DNA of 64,000 nucleotides from Aquatica leii (lineage: Eukaryota > Arthropoda > Insecta > Coleoptera > Lampyridae): assembly GCA_035610365.1 (NCBI GenBank), contig CM069435.1, positions 12,947,123 to 13,011,122 on the forward strand, read 5' to 3'. This document shows, in pieces, positions 1-11,734 of this stretch. How positions within the stretch are numbered: position 1 is the stretch's first letter; every line of letters begins with the position of its first letter. A model generated the notes under the pieces. It worked only from the letters and a program-made list of their open reading frames with translations. It was not told the origin of the DNA and ran no database searches. Both the position numbers and the translations under genes were made by a program.

Positions 1-370
1 TTTCATGACGTCCTCTTTGCAGTTCATCCAGTAGAGTCGTTCTCGCACTTTACCCAACGTCTTCTTAATGCCAAAGTGTCCTCCTGATGTCCCATCGTGG
101 AGATGCTTCAACACTTCTGTCACCCTGCTCTTCGGCACTACCAGCTGTAGTCTGTTTCCCGTGCCCTCGGCACTTTCTAGGGATTGCTTAAGAAGACCGT
201 CTTCTACTATCAAGGAGTCCCACTGCGCCCAGTACGCTTTGATATTTCTGCCCAAAGCACTCACTTCTTCCCAGGTTGGTCGTCGGCCGCTTTCTTTCCA
301 GTCCAGGAGTAGTCTTATTTCAGGATCGTCTTCTTGTTCGCGACGTAACTGCTCAGGTTCCCACTCATCA
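1..370 (-). pseudogene. Gypsy-1 integrase N-terminus, cut by window edge
   Basis: Minus-strand translation gives a linker followed by the HHCC region of a retroviral-type integrase (HLHDGTSGGHFGIKKTLGKV, then RERLYWMNC). The catalytic DDE core would lie beyond position 1. Identification is supported by copy 2, where the same segment (about 8846-9240) leads into the integrase core. Confidence 0.8.
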
Positions 371-906
371 TCAAACCATAGCAGTTCTCCGGAGGCATTC
401 GACTTTTTCTTCCAGTCGCGAACAATGGCTGCAGTCCGCCGGGCATGGTCTTCTGGACAAGGCATCAGCGTTCCGATGACTGCTTCCGGCACGGTGTTCT
501 GTGTCATAGTCATACTCTTGCAGTCTCTCGATCCATCTTGCTACTTGTCCTTCTGGGTTACGGAACTGCAGTAGCCATTTTAAAGCGGCGTGGTCTGTTC
601 TCAGTAAAAATTTTCGTCCATACAAATACTTGTAGAAATGTTCGATGGACTTAACGACTGCTAACAGCTCCCTCTTAGTCACGCAATAATTCCTTTCTGG
701 CCTGGACAAAACCTTGCCAAAATACGCGATAACCTTTTCTTGTCCATCTTGAACCTGCGAAAGGACCGCGCCTATGGCCAGATTGCTTGCGTCAGTATCC
801 AAAACAAACTTTCCATCTTCTCTTGGATAACTCAAAATCGGCGAAGTGACTAGGGCCTGTTTTAGTTGATTAAAAGAATTTTCGCAGTCTTCATTCCATC
901 TAAATT
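371..906 (-). pseudogene. Gypsy-1 RNase H domain
   Basis: It continues the polyprotein after the frame slip near 910. Landmarks are LDTDASNLAIGAVLSQ (first RNase H aspartate), then CVTKRELLAVVKSIEHF with the glutamate, then FLLRTDHAALKWLL with the next aspartate, then the RNase H C-terminus ending in NADALSRRPC. This is the normal Ty3/Gypsy RNase H. A second frame change near 395 moves the downstream integrase linker to another frame. The counterpart in copy 2 is at 9240-9700. Confidence 0.88.
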
Positions 907-2313
907 CTACTTTTTTTCGGTTAATTTTGTCAATGGTTTGGCAATATTGGCAAATCCGGGGACAAATCTTCTATAATAAGTGCACAACCCAAGGAAACTT
1001 CGGACCTGATGTTTGTCGATTGGTCTTGGCCATGCTTGCACTGCTCGGATTTTGTCTGGGTCAGCCCTTACTCCATCTCTAGATACGACGTGGCCAAGGT
1101 ATTGCACTTCCTTCTTAAATACGTGACATTTCTTTGGGCTCAGTTTAAGGTTAGCCCCACGTAATCGCTGGAACACTTCCTTCAAGTTGTTCAAGTGTTC
1201 TTCAAACAACCTTCCAACCACGATGACGTCGTCCAGGTAAACCAAGCACGTCTTCCAAGACAATCCGCGCAAGATGGTCTCCATCAAACGCTCGAACGTT
1301 GCAGGAGCGTTACACAGGCCGAAGGGCATTACAGTGAACTGCCACAAACCAGTTCCGATTGTAAAAGCTGTTTTTTCACGACCCTTGGGCTCTAATTCTA
1401 CCTGCCAGTATCCAATCTTTAAATCTAACGTAGAAAACCACTGGGATCCTAACAGGGTGTCTAGCGTATCGTTAATTCTGGGTAAAGGGTAGCTGTCCTT
1501 TTTGGTTACGTCGTTTAGCTGTCTGTAGTCTACACAAAACCTCGTTGATCCATCCTTCTTCTTTACGAGTACCACTGGGGATGCCCATGGGCTACTTGAA
1601 GGTTCAATCACGCCTTCCTTTTCCATATCCGTAATTATTTGTTCGGCTTCTTCTCTTTTCGCCAAAGGAAGTCTGCGTGGATGTTGTCGTATCGGGCGAG
1701 CGTCTCCGGTATTAATTTTATGTTTCACCACGTTAGTTCTTCCTTTGGAGCCACTCTCCAGCGCGAACACATCTTCGTACTTTTGGATGAACACTTTAAC
1801 TTTAGCCAGCTGGTCTTGGCTGAGGTTTTGGCATTTGGTGGTAAAAATGTCCAATAGATGTTGTGGACACTTCTTTGGCGACGTATCTTCGTTCGTCTTC
1901 ACGCATCTCACAATTTGTGATACTGGCGCGCATTGGCCTACCACGGTCTTCTTTTTCAACGTTACAGGATCTGAGTTGATGTTTAAGATCTTTACTGGCA
2001 TCGTGTTCTTTACTAAGGTTCTGCCAACGAGTAATCCCTTTTCAACTAAGCTGCCCTCCATTGGTTCAATCGCGCGTATGTAGCCTTCCCGGAGACTTCC
2101 ATCCAGGCGTGCCATCACCACACTCTCAGTCCTTGCAGGCAGGGTCACGTCTTCACTCAATAAGACTCGCACGGCTGCCTTCTCTGACGAATGAAAAGGA
2201 ATTTCTTCATTGTCGATCTTCAGGACATCGTTCTTCATATCCAAATGGAACCCGTACTTCTTTATCACGTCCATTCCCAGGATAACTTCTTCCGTGATGT
2301 CGGCTACCAGTAC
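907..2313 (-). pseudogene. pol: Gypsy-1 protease C-terminus and reverse transcriptase
   Basis: Same frame as gag, downstream of the TAA. It starts with the protease tail (VILGMDVIKKYGF) and goes on to the reverse transcriptase. RT blocks are clear: EGVIEPSSSPWASPVVLVKK, FCVDYRQLN, the first catalytic aspartate in FSTLDLKIGYWQ, MPFGLCNAPATFE, and the YLDD box in VYLDDVIV. The conserved FLGLCTYYRRFVPGF segment follows. The frame then ends at 907 because an A7 run is one base out of register; the RNase H continues in the next frame. All catalytic residues of the RT that I can see are intact. It would copy element RNA into cDNA in cytoplasmic particles. Confidence 0.92.
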
Positions 2314-3867
2314 TTAATGGTCGAGTACTCTATTTCCCAAACCAATGGTTACTTTGACGTGTCCGTGAGTAGGTATTTCGTCGCCCGTCGCCGTTCGAAG
2401 TCGTACAGTGATGGTCTTCGTCGCTCCTGTGTCAACCAGTAACTGGACGCTTCTCTCATTGATCTTGCCATTGAGATAAATGCTATGAAATTGCTCCCTA
2501 GGCGATGCCATTTGGATTGTAATCTCCGGAGTCTGACTAGATGAGATTACTTTTTGTCTCTTTTGCTTGCCTCGTTCCAAATTATCGAGCGCTCTTCTTG
2601 TCCTCTTCTTAGGTTTAGTACGATGCCGTCGTACATGGCCTATTTCATCGCAGTTCAAAGCTGTCACTCCTCTTTCCCGAAGTATTCGTCGCGCTATCTC
2701 CTCGATGCTTTCCAGTGTCTGCGCGGGTACTTCTTTAGCACAGCAGAGTCTATGACCATCTCGTTGCGATGCTTGTTTTGCTGCTTCAAACTCCAAAGCA
2801 TGCACCAAAGCGTCATCCAATGTCTTCGGTCGAGCTAACCGAAGAGTCTGCTGCGTTTCGTTGTCTCGGAGGTCGTCTACAAAGGTTTGAATAGCCAACT
2901 GCTCCAAGAAGGTATCTGGTGCTGTAGGATACGCAAGCCGTGTTAATCTAGCGATGTCAGCCTCAAACTCTTGAAGACTTTTGGTAGCTTTCTGAACCCG
3001 ACTTTTAATTTGAGCTTGATCGACTTGTTGAAGATGGGCATCTCCATATCTCATTTCTAATCGTGATATTAAGAGTTCGTAATTTTCTTGCAGGTGGTCC
3101 GGAACAGTTTGTAAAATTCCCAGCGCTTCTCCACGTAAGGATACTATTAAAGACGTCGCTTTCTGCTTGTTGCTCCAACCATTAGCAGTACCTGCGGCTT
3201 CAAACTGCTTGTAGTAGGTTGACCATGGAACTTTACCATCAAAATTCGCAGGTACAACTTTGAACTTATGAGTGTTTCCTTCTCGATGGTCTATTATTAA
3301 ATCTTCACTCGTGACGCTTCCTTCCTCGTGACAATTCATTTGGTTCATTCTCTCTTCAAGCAGTTGTATTCTTTCTCTCAATTTTTGTTCTAATTTGTCT
3401 TCTACTTCTTCTATTTTGTCATTTACAGATTCGCAAATTTCTTCTTTTAAATTTAACATATCTGCTTGAGTTTCTTCTTGCACAATTTTGATTTGATTTT
3501 CTATGCTCGTTTGTATTTCTTCTTTTAATCGTCTAGAATTTTTCATCAACTTTTCTTCTATTTTCTGGGTATTTTCAAATAATTTTTCTTTAATTTTCTG
3601 AGAATTTTCTTCCATTTTCTGCGAATTTTCGTAAAACTTTTCTTCCATTTTTCTAGAATTTTCGGACAGTTTTGCTTCGATTTTCTGCGAATTTTCGCCC
3701 ATTTTCCTATTATTTTTTTCCATATTCTTATTCATCGATTCGAGAACTTCAAATATTTTTGAATCCATTTTTTCTTTTTGCAAACGCTTCACCGGCATAA
3801 ATTTAAATATAACACGAATATAAAGTTTAAATACACTACTTTTTAAAATGCAGTTTTTGAATAACAC
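2314..3867 (-). pseudogene. gag: Gypsy-1 gag with start of protease
   Basis: The open frame encodes 517 residues. The likely functional start is an internal methionine, at MPVKRL or MDSKIF, because the first 23 or so residues look like untranslated leader. Residues of roughly 30-150 form a long polar coiled coil built from repeats of the type ENSQKMEE/ENSRKMEE. A gag capsid-like region follows (FDGKVPWSTYYKQFE, then EALGILQ). A CCHC knuckle is expected near NCDEIGHVRRHRTK but has lost cysteines. The frame ends in an aspartic-protease active site, LLVDTGATKT. The stop at 2314-2316 is TAA, where copy 2 has CAA (glutamine), so it is a nonsense mutation inside what was one gag-pol frame. Confidence 0.88.
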
Positions 3868-4135
3868 AAAATTTTAATAACGATCCACTTGTTAATATTA
3901 AACCACTAGTGTACGAAAACGAAATTAATTAATATCGCGATCATGCACTTGTTAATAGAAGAAGTTTAATAAACACTATTTTATACTTTATAAATAAACA
4001 CGTGTATCGCGAACCTAACAGTTATTTACGCAATGAATGTTTTTATTACGGGAGCGATATTAGATTACTTAATGGTATTTACACTAAAAAAAATCGCGAA
4101 CTCCACACCTTACACCAGTGTTGCGTATTTATTTA

Positions 4136-4571
4136 TTAAAAACTACTTTATTTAAACGACTAAAGATACGTTTATTTATTCTAGAAATATGTACACTTTT
4201 AAATTAACCGAACTAATTAAATCTAATAATATTTAATGAAAACACTTACACTAATTTATATCACTTACAAGAAGATAAGATAACGTCCGCGGGTAGTTTC
4301 ACAATTATTTACACTAAAAATGACGTACACGATTATTCTTGGTCAATTTATCTAGACACACGCGTGCTAACGAGTTATTTCCACTTGATAATTTTCTTAA
4401 CACTGATGTATTCGCATTCCAGCAATAACTGACCTACGAATTGTTCAGTCGGTATATATACACATCGGCGAATCCTTCTCGAGTGTTCCCTACTTTTCGC
4501 TATATCTTCTAGAAAATGGATAACAGCTTCTAGAAGGCTCTTGCATTTGCAAATAACTTCTCGAACGTTTC
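4136..4571 (-). repeat. Putative 5' LTR of Gypsy-1
   Basis: In the element's orientation this non-coding stretch holds a TATA-like string (TGTATATATACC near 4455), then an AATAAATAAA polyadenylation-like string. It ends next to a TGG-initial segment (TGGTGTAAGG, near 4112-4121) that could be a primer-binding site. Only one LTR is in the window, so the ends cannot be proved by comparison. Boundaries are estimates. Confidence 0.45.
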
Positions 4572-4603
4572 AATATTTTTTTTGCAGTTGAACAATAAAC
4601 TAT

Positions 4604-5448
4604 TTAAATCTCCTTCCACTTTGCAGTGTTCACATAGACTAGCTGGAATAATTTTAATCGTGCTAAATGAGATGAAAAATAGCCGTGTCCAAACTTCAAT
4701 CTGTTGATTATTGTTGTGTATTTTGTAGAGATATTAGTAAAATTATGACAATTATTAATAGGTATTTTTGATTGTATTAAAGTATACTGCGTAGGATGTT
4801 CCATACAATAACGTTTGTAATAATCTTCCCAATTCTTTTTTGTTGCGGATTTTCTTAAATTTATACACTCTTCTAGGTTTAGGTATAACGGCACTGTTAT
4901 GCTATTGATAGCGCTTTCTTTTGCTAATTTATCTACCTCTTCGTTTAAAAAAAAACATAGGTTTTGACTCTCATAAATGTTATACTAATTCCAGTTAAAT
5001 ACAATTGATGAAGTGTTTTTTTGATTTGCAAGACTATGGGGTTTATTTTTTCATTTGGGTTGTAGCTGGTTTTGATGGAAGAGAGTGCTGACAGAGAATC
5101 TGTTATTATTAAACCATTTAGAAATTTTATTTTACTTATGTATTCTATAAATTGAAGAATAGCAAATGCTTCAGCAGAAAAAAACGGATGTCTCTGTGGT
5201 AGTTGATACTTTCTTCTAACGTGCGAATTTTTGACTAGGAAGGCGGTTTCAGTACCTTCTTGAGACTTTGACGCATCCGTAAATATACAGATATAAAAGT
5301 GTAATTTTGTTACTTCTTCCATAAATACGCTTTTGCAAATACTGGAAGTATTGCTGTAGATAGGTATAGTAACTTCTGGGATAAATGAAAGACGATAGAA
5401 TTCGTAAGATGGTATTTTCGGATATAATTCTTCAAGAGATTGTTGCAA
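4604..5448 (-). pseudogene. I-like element RNase H and C-terminal domain
   Basis: Residues IFTDASKS carry the first RNase H aspartate, SAEAFAILQ the glutamate, and LIITDSLSAL the second aspartate. An A-run frameshift near 4945-4960 separates this from the continuing segment LNEEVDKLAKE, the usual end of such RNase H domains, and the tail ORF at 4604-4894. RNase H removes the RNA strand after target-primed reverse transcription. The frameshift makes the copy inactive. Confidence 0.82.
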
Positions 5449-6062
5449 TTTCTAAATGCTGCACAAAGACGAATAGATTTTTGTTTCTCCCAATATTTGT
5501 TGCAGAGATCGAAGACGTTTAATTTGCAAATTTCTTTTACTAATTTAAAACTTTTTGTTACAGATTTTAAAATAAATTTTTCTGATAAAAACTCTCGTCG
5601 TAATTGTAATGGAGTTTCTAAAGATTCCACTCTTAAATGTTCTATAGGAGTTGAGCTCATAGCCCCTAAGCTTATTTTTAGGCATTTATTTTATTTATGC
5701 GAGTTAATAACGTTTTGGTTGAATTGCCATAAAGCACGCAGCCATAATCTAATATAGCGCGCACAAAACTTCTGTAAAATAATAAACATATTTTTTGATC
5801 AGCACCCCACCAGTTTTTGGTACCATTCTAAGAAAATTAATTCCTTAATTAATTTTGTTGTTACATAATCTATGTGTGGTTTCCATGTAAGTTTTGTATC
5901 TAGGAATATTCTTAGGTGCTTAACAGTAGGCAAAACTGGAAATTTTAAGTTTGCTAGCCTTACATAATTTGTGACAGGAATTCTATGTCTAGAAAAGAAG
6001 ATTACTGTTGATTTTTTTTCAGAAACTGTAAAACCATTGTTGTCAAACCAAGTATTGTACAA
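5310..6062 (-). pseudogene. I-like element RT C-terminus (thumb/connection)
   Basis: The upper part (5799-6062) shows the region after the RT catalytic core: FTVSEKKSTVIFFSRH, then HLRIFLDTKLTWKPHI, typical of the non-LTR thumb. After frame damage near 5660-5800 it resumes with ISLGAMSSTPIEHLRVES-type sequence and LQLRREFLSEKF, the linker before RNase H. No YADD box is present. It belongs with the RNase H segment just downstream. Confidence 0.75.
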
Positions 6063-6119
6063 TGTTATGAATGCGCTATTGCCTACAACCTTGGTGTCCT
6101 CTGCTTCATGACTGCGTTA

Positions 6120-7380
6120 TAAATATGCAGGCGAAGACTGGTTAACAATTTTTTTGAAAAACATCCAAATTTATCAATACGTGTCCCCGAACCTACCAGT
6201 TTTAGTTTGTAGTTTTAATAAACCAAATGTCGACGGTTTTTTTGATGAACTTGCAGAAGTACGTGACAGATACAGTTTTGGGGCAGCCGAGATTTGGAAT
6301 CTGGACGAAACTGGCTTGACAACTTTTCAACGAGTTGGAAAAGGATAGCAGAAAATTGTAAACAGGATTAGAAACCATGTTCCACCAACGTTTTTATTTA
6401 ATCGAAAGTGATCTCAGGAACATTTTATACGAGATGGGCTAGCATGATGTATTGAAGCAGGCAATGGTTGGGGTTGGATGACCACTAACGAATTTTACGT
6501 TTTTATAAAGCACTTTGTTTTCCATGTTCGACCATGTAAAAAGAAACCAATACTACTGCTTATGGACAATTATGAACCCCATTTAGCTTACAAAACTATA
6601 CAATGTGCCAACCGCATTGTGAACAGGACTCGTGGATGAGAAATAATTCTGGTAAATCTATGACGATATATGACATATCGGGAATGGCAAGAGAAGCTTT
6701 ACCCCGAGCACTTGTACCAAATAATGTAATTAAGGGATTCAAAGTTAGCGGTATCAAACCGTTTAATAAAAACATATTCACAGATGACGCTTTTCTACCG
6801 GCAAGTGTCACCAATCAACCAATAATTGCACAAATGCCAGAGAAAGATACCGCAGCACCTCATGCTTCAACATATGATGCTGTAATTTAAGGAACGCCAA
6901 CGATACACTCAGCCATATCATATTTAGCTTCATCAACGTCTCACGCTTGTTCAGCATCTGCAACCGTCTCGAAAATATTTATTCAACCGAGCCCTTCGTC
7001 ATTATAAGATCCTATTCTATCTACTTCCAATTCTGTACAATTTTCGCCAACAAGTATTAAACCTTTCTCAAAAGCTGGAGAAAGGAAGCAATCAACTAAA
7101 GGTAGAAAGAAGAGAAAATCAGGAATTCTAACCGACACCCCTGAGAAAGAAGCCCTCACATAGGAACAAGAAGCAAAATACTCGAACAAAAATACGAAGC
7201 GAGTCAATAGTTTTAACTCTCAGATGGCCAGAGAAGAGTGCTACAAGACGATGAAGATGAAGACGATAAGGATACCTTTTGTGTTGTCTGTTGTGAGAGC
7301 TTCAGTGGAAGTAAATCAGGGAAAGAGTGGATTAAATGCTTTAGCTACAAGCAATGTTTGATTACTTCCTACTATATAAT
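6120..7380 (+). pseudogene. pogo-like (DDE_1) transposase remnant, family A, with PHD-like tail
   Basis: Reading frames are broken but colinear with a pogo/Tigger-type transposase. A CENP-B-like HTH end (LKKHPNLSIRVPE, about 6150-6190) is followed by the first catalytic aspartate in IWNLDETGLTT (about 6290-6320). The second lies in LLLMDNYEPH (about 6555), with the usual DNHESH changed. The segment containing the third aspartate is deleted near 6600, where the frame jumps straight to CEQDSWMRNN. The C-terminal part continues to 6889. A broken finger at about 7280-7350 (CVVCCESF, then WIKC) resembles the PHD-like tail of the pogo element at 42.3 kb. The homologous minus-strand copy at 12585-13170 retains the third-aspartate segment. 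Confidence 0.82.
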
Positions 7381-7660
7381 TAAAGCTATTTTAAGAAAGT
7401 ACCAGTTTTATTAATAAATTTCGTAATTGTTACAATTTACTCCAGTCGTGTTACAACTTGGTCCAAACTTGGGGCAAATTGTAACATATACGCGCAAAGA
7501 TATATTTCCGCATAATTAAAAAAATAATCTCTTTTCGAATAAATATCTTTACATTTGTGTAAGAAACTTGCCAAGGTATTGAAAACATAAATATAACAAT
7601 CATTTGACAACTTAGCACTCTAAATTTTGACAAAAACAAAAAAGGGTTTCAATTTGCTCC
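7381..7660. other. AT-rich gap
   Basis: No gene seen. GTTACAACTTGG and AATTGTAAC near 7449-7486 form a small inverted pair that could belong to the right end of the preceding pogo-like element, but I found no left partner. Confidence 0.4.
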
Positions 7661-7879
7661 GGCCACTCCTAGTTTTAAAACTTTTCTGACGCCGGTTGCT
7701 GTCTTCGTCGTTCATCTAGCCGTCCAAACTTCTTTTTAAATACGACTGCAACCCCTTTGGACATGTCAAGATCATCTCTCACGCAATGTGCGATGGCATA
7801 ATCTTTTCGTGTTCGTGCTCATAAACTTATCGAAGTCTATTCTTTCGACTTGATTTCTGGTTCTGCTAGTTATTATTCT

Positions 7880-9240
7880 GGTTCAGACCTGAACTTGTGT
7901 AACGTGATTATCGCCAGCAAACGAGGCTAGACGATCGATGTGGACCATTTTTGGCTTGCCTTTGGGTGGTTTCCGGATGCAATATATGACGTCATTAATA
8001 CGCTGCACGACTTCATAAGGGTCCTCCTATTGCCTCTGCAGCTTCGGCGACAAAACACGTTTTCTTTGGGGATTATACAACCACATTATGTTGCCAGGTT
8101 CAAACCTACCATTTTGTGGTTTGACGTCATATATAGTTCTTATTCTGTCGCTGGAAATTTGTGTGTTTTTACGGACTGCCTCATGTACGTTGTCTAGCCT
8201 CTTGGTCAACTTGCTGATGTAGTTTTCTCCAGCAGCTTCTTCTTCCGGTCTTCGTTCAAATTGGAGGTCGCATGCAGTCGTATTTCGCTATCGAGCATCA
8301 CACAGGATGGTGTTTGGCCTGTGCTTTCGTAAACTGATGATCGGTATGCCATTAGGAAAAGATGCAAGTACTGATCCCAGAGTGTTTGGTGTTTGGACAC
8401 TACTTTGGTTAATTAATTTTCTATTGTTCGATTCATCCGTTCAACCATGCTATCAGATTGAGGATGCAGAAGCGTCGTGCTAGTTTTCTTAATTCCCAAC
8501 AGACAATCGGAAAATTTCTTAAAACAGCCCAGACTGAAAGTTGCGGCTTTGGTCGAAGTGTAATCCTAACGGAACTCCAAACCGACAGAAAAACTTTTTT
8601 TACTAATACGTCTGCAATTGTAGTTACTTCTTGATTGGGTATGGCGTAAGTGTCCGTCCATTTTGTAAAAAATCTCTCGCCACCAGGATGTATTTATTTT
8701 CCGAATTAGATTCTGGGAACAGCCCTGCGATGCCAATTGCTACTCTTTCTAAAAGGCTTCCTACGTTATACTGCTTTATCGGTGCTTTGGCCTTTTGCGC
8801 TGGACCATTTCCTGATGCACAAACCGTGCACTTACGGCACCATTTCCTGATGTCTTCTTTGAAGTTCACCCAGTAGAATCTTTCTCAAACTTTCTCCCAA
8901 GTTTTCTTTACGCCAAAGTGTCCTCCTGGTGTACCATCGTGCAGACGCTTCAACACTTGTGACACCCGGCTCTTTGGTACTACCAACTGCAGTCTGTTTT
9001 CCGTGGCTTTGACACTCTCTAAGGATCGCTTAACAAAACCATTTTCTATTCTCAAAGAGTCTTATTGCGCCTAGCGCGTTTTGATGTTTTTTCCCAAAGC
9101 CCTTACTTCTTCGCAGGTTGGTCGTCGGTTCTTTTCTTTCCAGTCCAGGAGTAGTTTTATTTCAGGATCGTTTTCTTGTTTGCGACGCAACTGCTCAGGT
9201 TTTCACTCGTCATCAACCATAGCAGTTCTCCTGACTTTTT
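7880..9240 (-). pseudogene. Gypsy copy 2 integrase
   Basis: From right to left: HHCC zinc region (around 8850-8960), CRKCTVCASGNGPAQK (about 8820-8850), a degenerate catalytic core including FPESNSENKYILVARD (about 8680-8720), and MAYRSSVYESTGQTP (8206-8400), the conserved end of the integrase core. A C-terminal segment follows (PGNIMWLYNPQRKR, 8027-8209, then GKPKMVHIDRLA near 7930). Multiple stops and indels interrupt it. The enzyme would insert element cDNA in the nucleus; this copy cannot make it. Confidence 0.85.
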
Positions 9241-10300
9241 GTTCAAGTCGCAAACAATAGCTGCAGTCTGCCGAACATGGTCTTCTGGAGAAGGCATTAA
9301 CGTTCCGATGACTGCTTCCGGTCCGGTGTTCTGTGTCATAGTCATACTCTTGCAGTCTCTCGATCTCTCTTGCTATTTGTTCATTCGAGTTATGAAACTG
9401 TAATAGCCATTTTTAAGCGTCGTGGTCCATCCTTAGTAAAAATTTTCGTCCATACAAATATTTGTAGAAGTGTTCTATGAACTTGACAACCGCTAACAAC
9501 TTTCTCTTAGTCACGCAATAATTCCTTTCTGGCCTGGACCAAACTTTACTAAAATAAGCGATGTCTTTTTCTTGTCCATATTGTAATTGGAAAAGGACCA
9601 CACCTATGACCAGATTACTTGCGTCGGTATGAAAACAAACTTTCCATCTTCTGTTGGATAACTAAAAATTGGCGAAATGACTAGGATCTATTTTAGTTGA
9701 TGAAAAGCGTTTTTGCAGTCTTAGTTCCAAGTTCTGCTATTTCTTCTTGGCAATTCCGGGTACAAATTGTTTATAATAGGTGCACAACTCAAGGAAACTT
9801 TGGACCTGATGTTTGTCGATTGGTCTTGGTTATGCTTGCACTGCTCGGTCTTTACGCCATCTCTAGATACGACGTAGCCGAGATATTTCACTTCTTTCTT
9901 AAATACGTGACACTTCTTTGGATTCAGTTTTAGATTTGCTCCACGTAGTCGTTGGAACACTTCTTTTAAGTGTTCTTCAAACGACCTTTCAACCACGATC
10001 ACGTCGTCTAGGTCTCCATCAAATGCTCGAACCTTGCAGGAGCGTTATACTGGCCGAATCCATCTTTATTTTTTAAGAGTACTATTGGGATTGCCCATGG
10101 GTTATTTGAAGCCTTCTTTGTCTATCTCTATAAGTATTTGTTCGGCTTCTTCTTTTTTCGCTAAAGGAAGTCGGCTTAAATGTTGGTCGAGCCACTCCGG
10201 TATTAATTTTATGCTTCACTACGTTAGTTCTTCCTTTGGAACCACTCTTCAGCGCGAACCCATCTTGATACTGTTGCATCAATACTTTAACTTTAGCCAG
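9241..10300 (-). pseudogene. Gypsy copy 2 RT and RNase H
   Basis: RNase H blocks match copy 1 (CVTKRKLLAVVKFIEHFYKY, LLRMDHDA at 9413-9601). RT C-terminus follows (FQRLRGANLKLNPKKCHVF and VKYLGYVVSRDGVK at 9721-10002). A deletion near 10015-10060 has removed most of the RT palm, joining the region before YLDD directly to PWAIPIVLLK-like sequence near 10080. The segment at 10082-10282 corresponds to the linker upstream of RT (SGSKGRTNVVKHKINTG). Confidence 0.86.
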
Positions 10301-11076
10301 CTAGTCTTGGCTGAGGTTTTGGCATTTGGAGGTAAGAATGCCCAATAAATGTTGTGGACACTTCTTCTGCGACGTATTTTCATTAGAATTTACGCATTTT
10401 ACTATTTGAGATACTGGCGTGCCATTGGCCTACCATAGTCTTCTTTTTCAACGTTACTGGATCTGAGTTGACATTTAAGATCCTTACTGGAATCGTGTTT
10501 TTCACTCGTACTAAAGTTCTGCCAACGAGTAGTCCTTTTTCAACAAGTCGCTCTCGATTGGTTCAACTGAGCGAATGTAGCCTTTCCGGAGATTTCCATC
10601 TTCACTCTATAAGACTCACACGGCTGCCTTCTATGACGAATAACAAAGTAATTCTTCACTGTCGATCTTCAGGACATCGTTCTACTTATCTAAATGGAAC
10701 CCATTCTTTTTTATTACGTCCATTCCTAGGATAACTTTTTCCGTGATGTCGGCTACCAGTGCTTGATGGTCGAGTACTCCATTTGCTTGTCTATGAGTAG
10801 GCATTTCTTCGCCCGTTGCCATTCGAATTCGTACTTTACTGGTGATGTAATCGAAATAAATACTCTAGAGAATTGCTCCATAGGCGATGCCATTTGAATG
10901 GTAATCTCTGGAACATGACTAGATGAGATTAACTTTTGTTTCTTTTGGTCAACTCGTTCCAAACTTTTGTGCGCTTTGCTATCTTCTTCTTGGGTTTAGT
11001 ACGTCGTCGTACGTGTTCTATTTCACCGCAGTTCAAAGGCGTCATCCTTTTTCCCGAAGTATTAGTCGCGCTATCA
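10301..11076 (-). pseudogene. Gypsy copy 2 protease and gag end
   Basis: The sequence tracks 1800-2690 of copy 1. Here the codon corresponding to the copy 1 nonsense site is CAA. The protease active-site region is deleted near 10835-10855. The gag end (PEITIQMASPMEQF) is recognisable. Similarity stops at about 11076. Confidence 0.8.
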
Positions 11077-11079
11077 TTA

Positions 11080-11690
11080 CCTATCAGGTTATTAACGGAC
11101 CTTACCGCTTGACTGACTTGATTATTACTCGGAATAAGAGTTAGTTAGAGGAGGTAATACTGGTAGCCAAGATTTGTTGAATAATAAATCGTCTTCCCGG
11201 TTCATATTACATGGATGTTTTTCTATTTCCACAACTTCGCCGACTAGTCTTTAATTTTGTCAAAGTTTGGCATGTGTCTTTGGTTTCACACGTGTTCTGC
11301 CACTACTGAATTTATAAGTCTGTGGTGTTTGCAGTCAGCTCTTTTCTTTAACTTCAATAGAGCGTCCCGACTGTCATATATAACTTGATCCACAGGAACA
11401 GGATATTTTGCATGTTTTAAAGCCCCACTCTGCTTATTTTGTCTGTCGAACCCATACAGTATAGTAAATAAGCGGTGCTAATAGGAGGTGATAAGTATTC
11501 TTTGACTTTTGGATTTATTGCTCTTACCCATGTCTTTTAGATCTCTTTCAACCCGTATCCATTTTTTGTAGAGACTTCAACAGTGTTTCCTTTTTCTTAT
11601 GTAGATTTTCATTGTCTGACACATGTATAGCTCTTTTAGATCAAATTTGTAAAACATTAGTTTTCTGTACTGGATGGTGGTGAGATTTGG
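11080..11690 (-). pseudogene. Penelope-like element, GIY-YIG C-terminus
   Basis: Minus-strand frames give SCSCGSSYI (the GIY-YIG nuclease start, normally CSCGSSYIGQTGRS), a weak central region, and the terminal signature VEIEKHPCNMNRED followed by LLFNKSWLPVL. PLEs carry this nuclease after their RT for target cleavage. Stops and indels are frequent. The fragment touches the truncated Gypsy copy 2 on the left and faces an oppositely oriented PLE piece on the right. Confidence 0.75.
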
Positions 11691-11734
11691 TGTTCGGAAA
11701 TTCACAATAAACGCAAAGTACTGGATGCTGTCAG

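Larger units (their letters stand above)
1..4571 (-). mobile_element. Ty3/Gypsy LTR retrotransposon, copy 1 (Gypsy-1), left end outside window
   Basis: Reading leftward on the minus strand the order is LTR region, gag with an N-terminal coiled coil, protease, reverse transcriptase, RNase H, then integrase, which is cut by the window edge. This is the Ty3/Gypsy gene order. No envelope gene is visible in the part present. Gag, protease and RT share one frame broken by a single stop codon, and a one-base slip in an A-run separates RT from RNase H, so the copy is fairly young but dead. A second, much more eroded copy of the same family lies at 7660-11076. Its right boundary abuts a short A-run that looks like the poly(A) tail of the neighbouring I-like element. 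Confidence 0.93.
4572..6075 (-). mobile_element. I-like non-LTR retrotransposon, 5'-truncated
   Basis: Minus-strand remnants of RT thumb, linker, RNase H and tail domain end in an A8 run next to the Gypsy-1 LTR region. The presence of RNase H C-terminal to RT places it in the I group of non-LTR elements. The 5' part (endonuclease and RT palm) is missing, the usual result of incomplete reverse transcription. Confidence 0.8.
7660..11076 (-). mobile_element. Ty3/Gypsy retrotransposon, copy 2 (same family as Gypsy-1), degraded
   Basis: The minus strand carries integrase, RNase H, RT, protease and the end of gag in the same order and with near-matching sequence to 1-2690, but with many deletions and stops. 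Integrase runs further here (to about 7880), so it shows the part of the family that lies beyond the left window edge for copy 1. The copy breaks off at about 11076 inside gag, where it meets a Penelope-like fragment. No LTR was recognised at either end. Confidence 0.9.

Noticed and set aside
371..835. Plus-strand ORFs overlapping Gypsy-1 (for example 68-574)
   Set aside because: They are antisense shadows of the polyprotein with no domain of their own.
1..4571. Possibility that Gypsy-1 is an infectious errantivirus with env
   Set aside because: No envelope-like ORF is visible; the downstream part lies outside the window, and copy 2 shows none after integrase.
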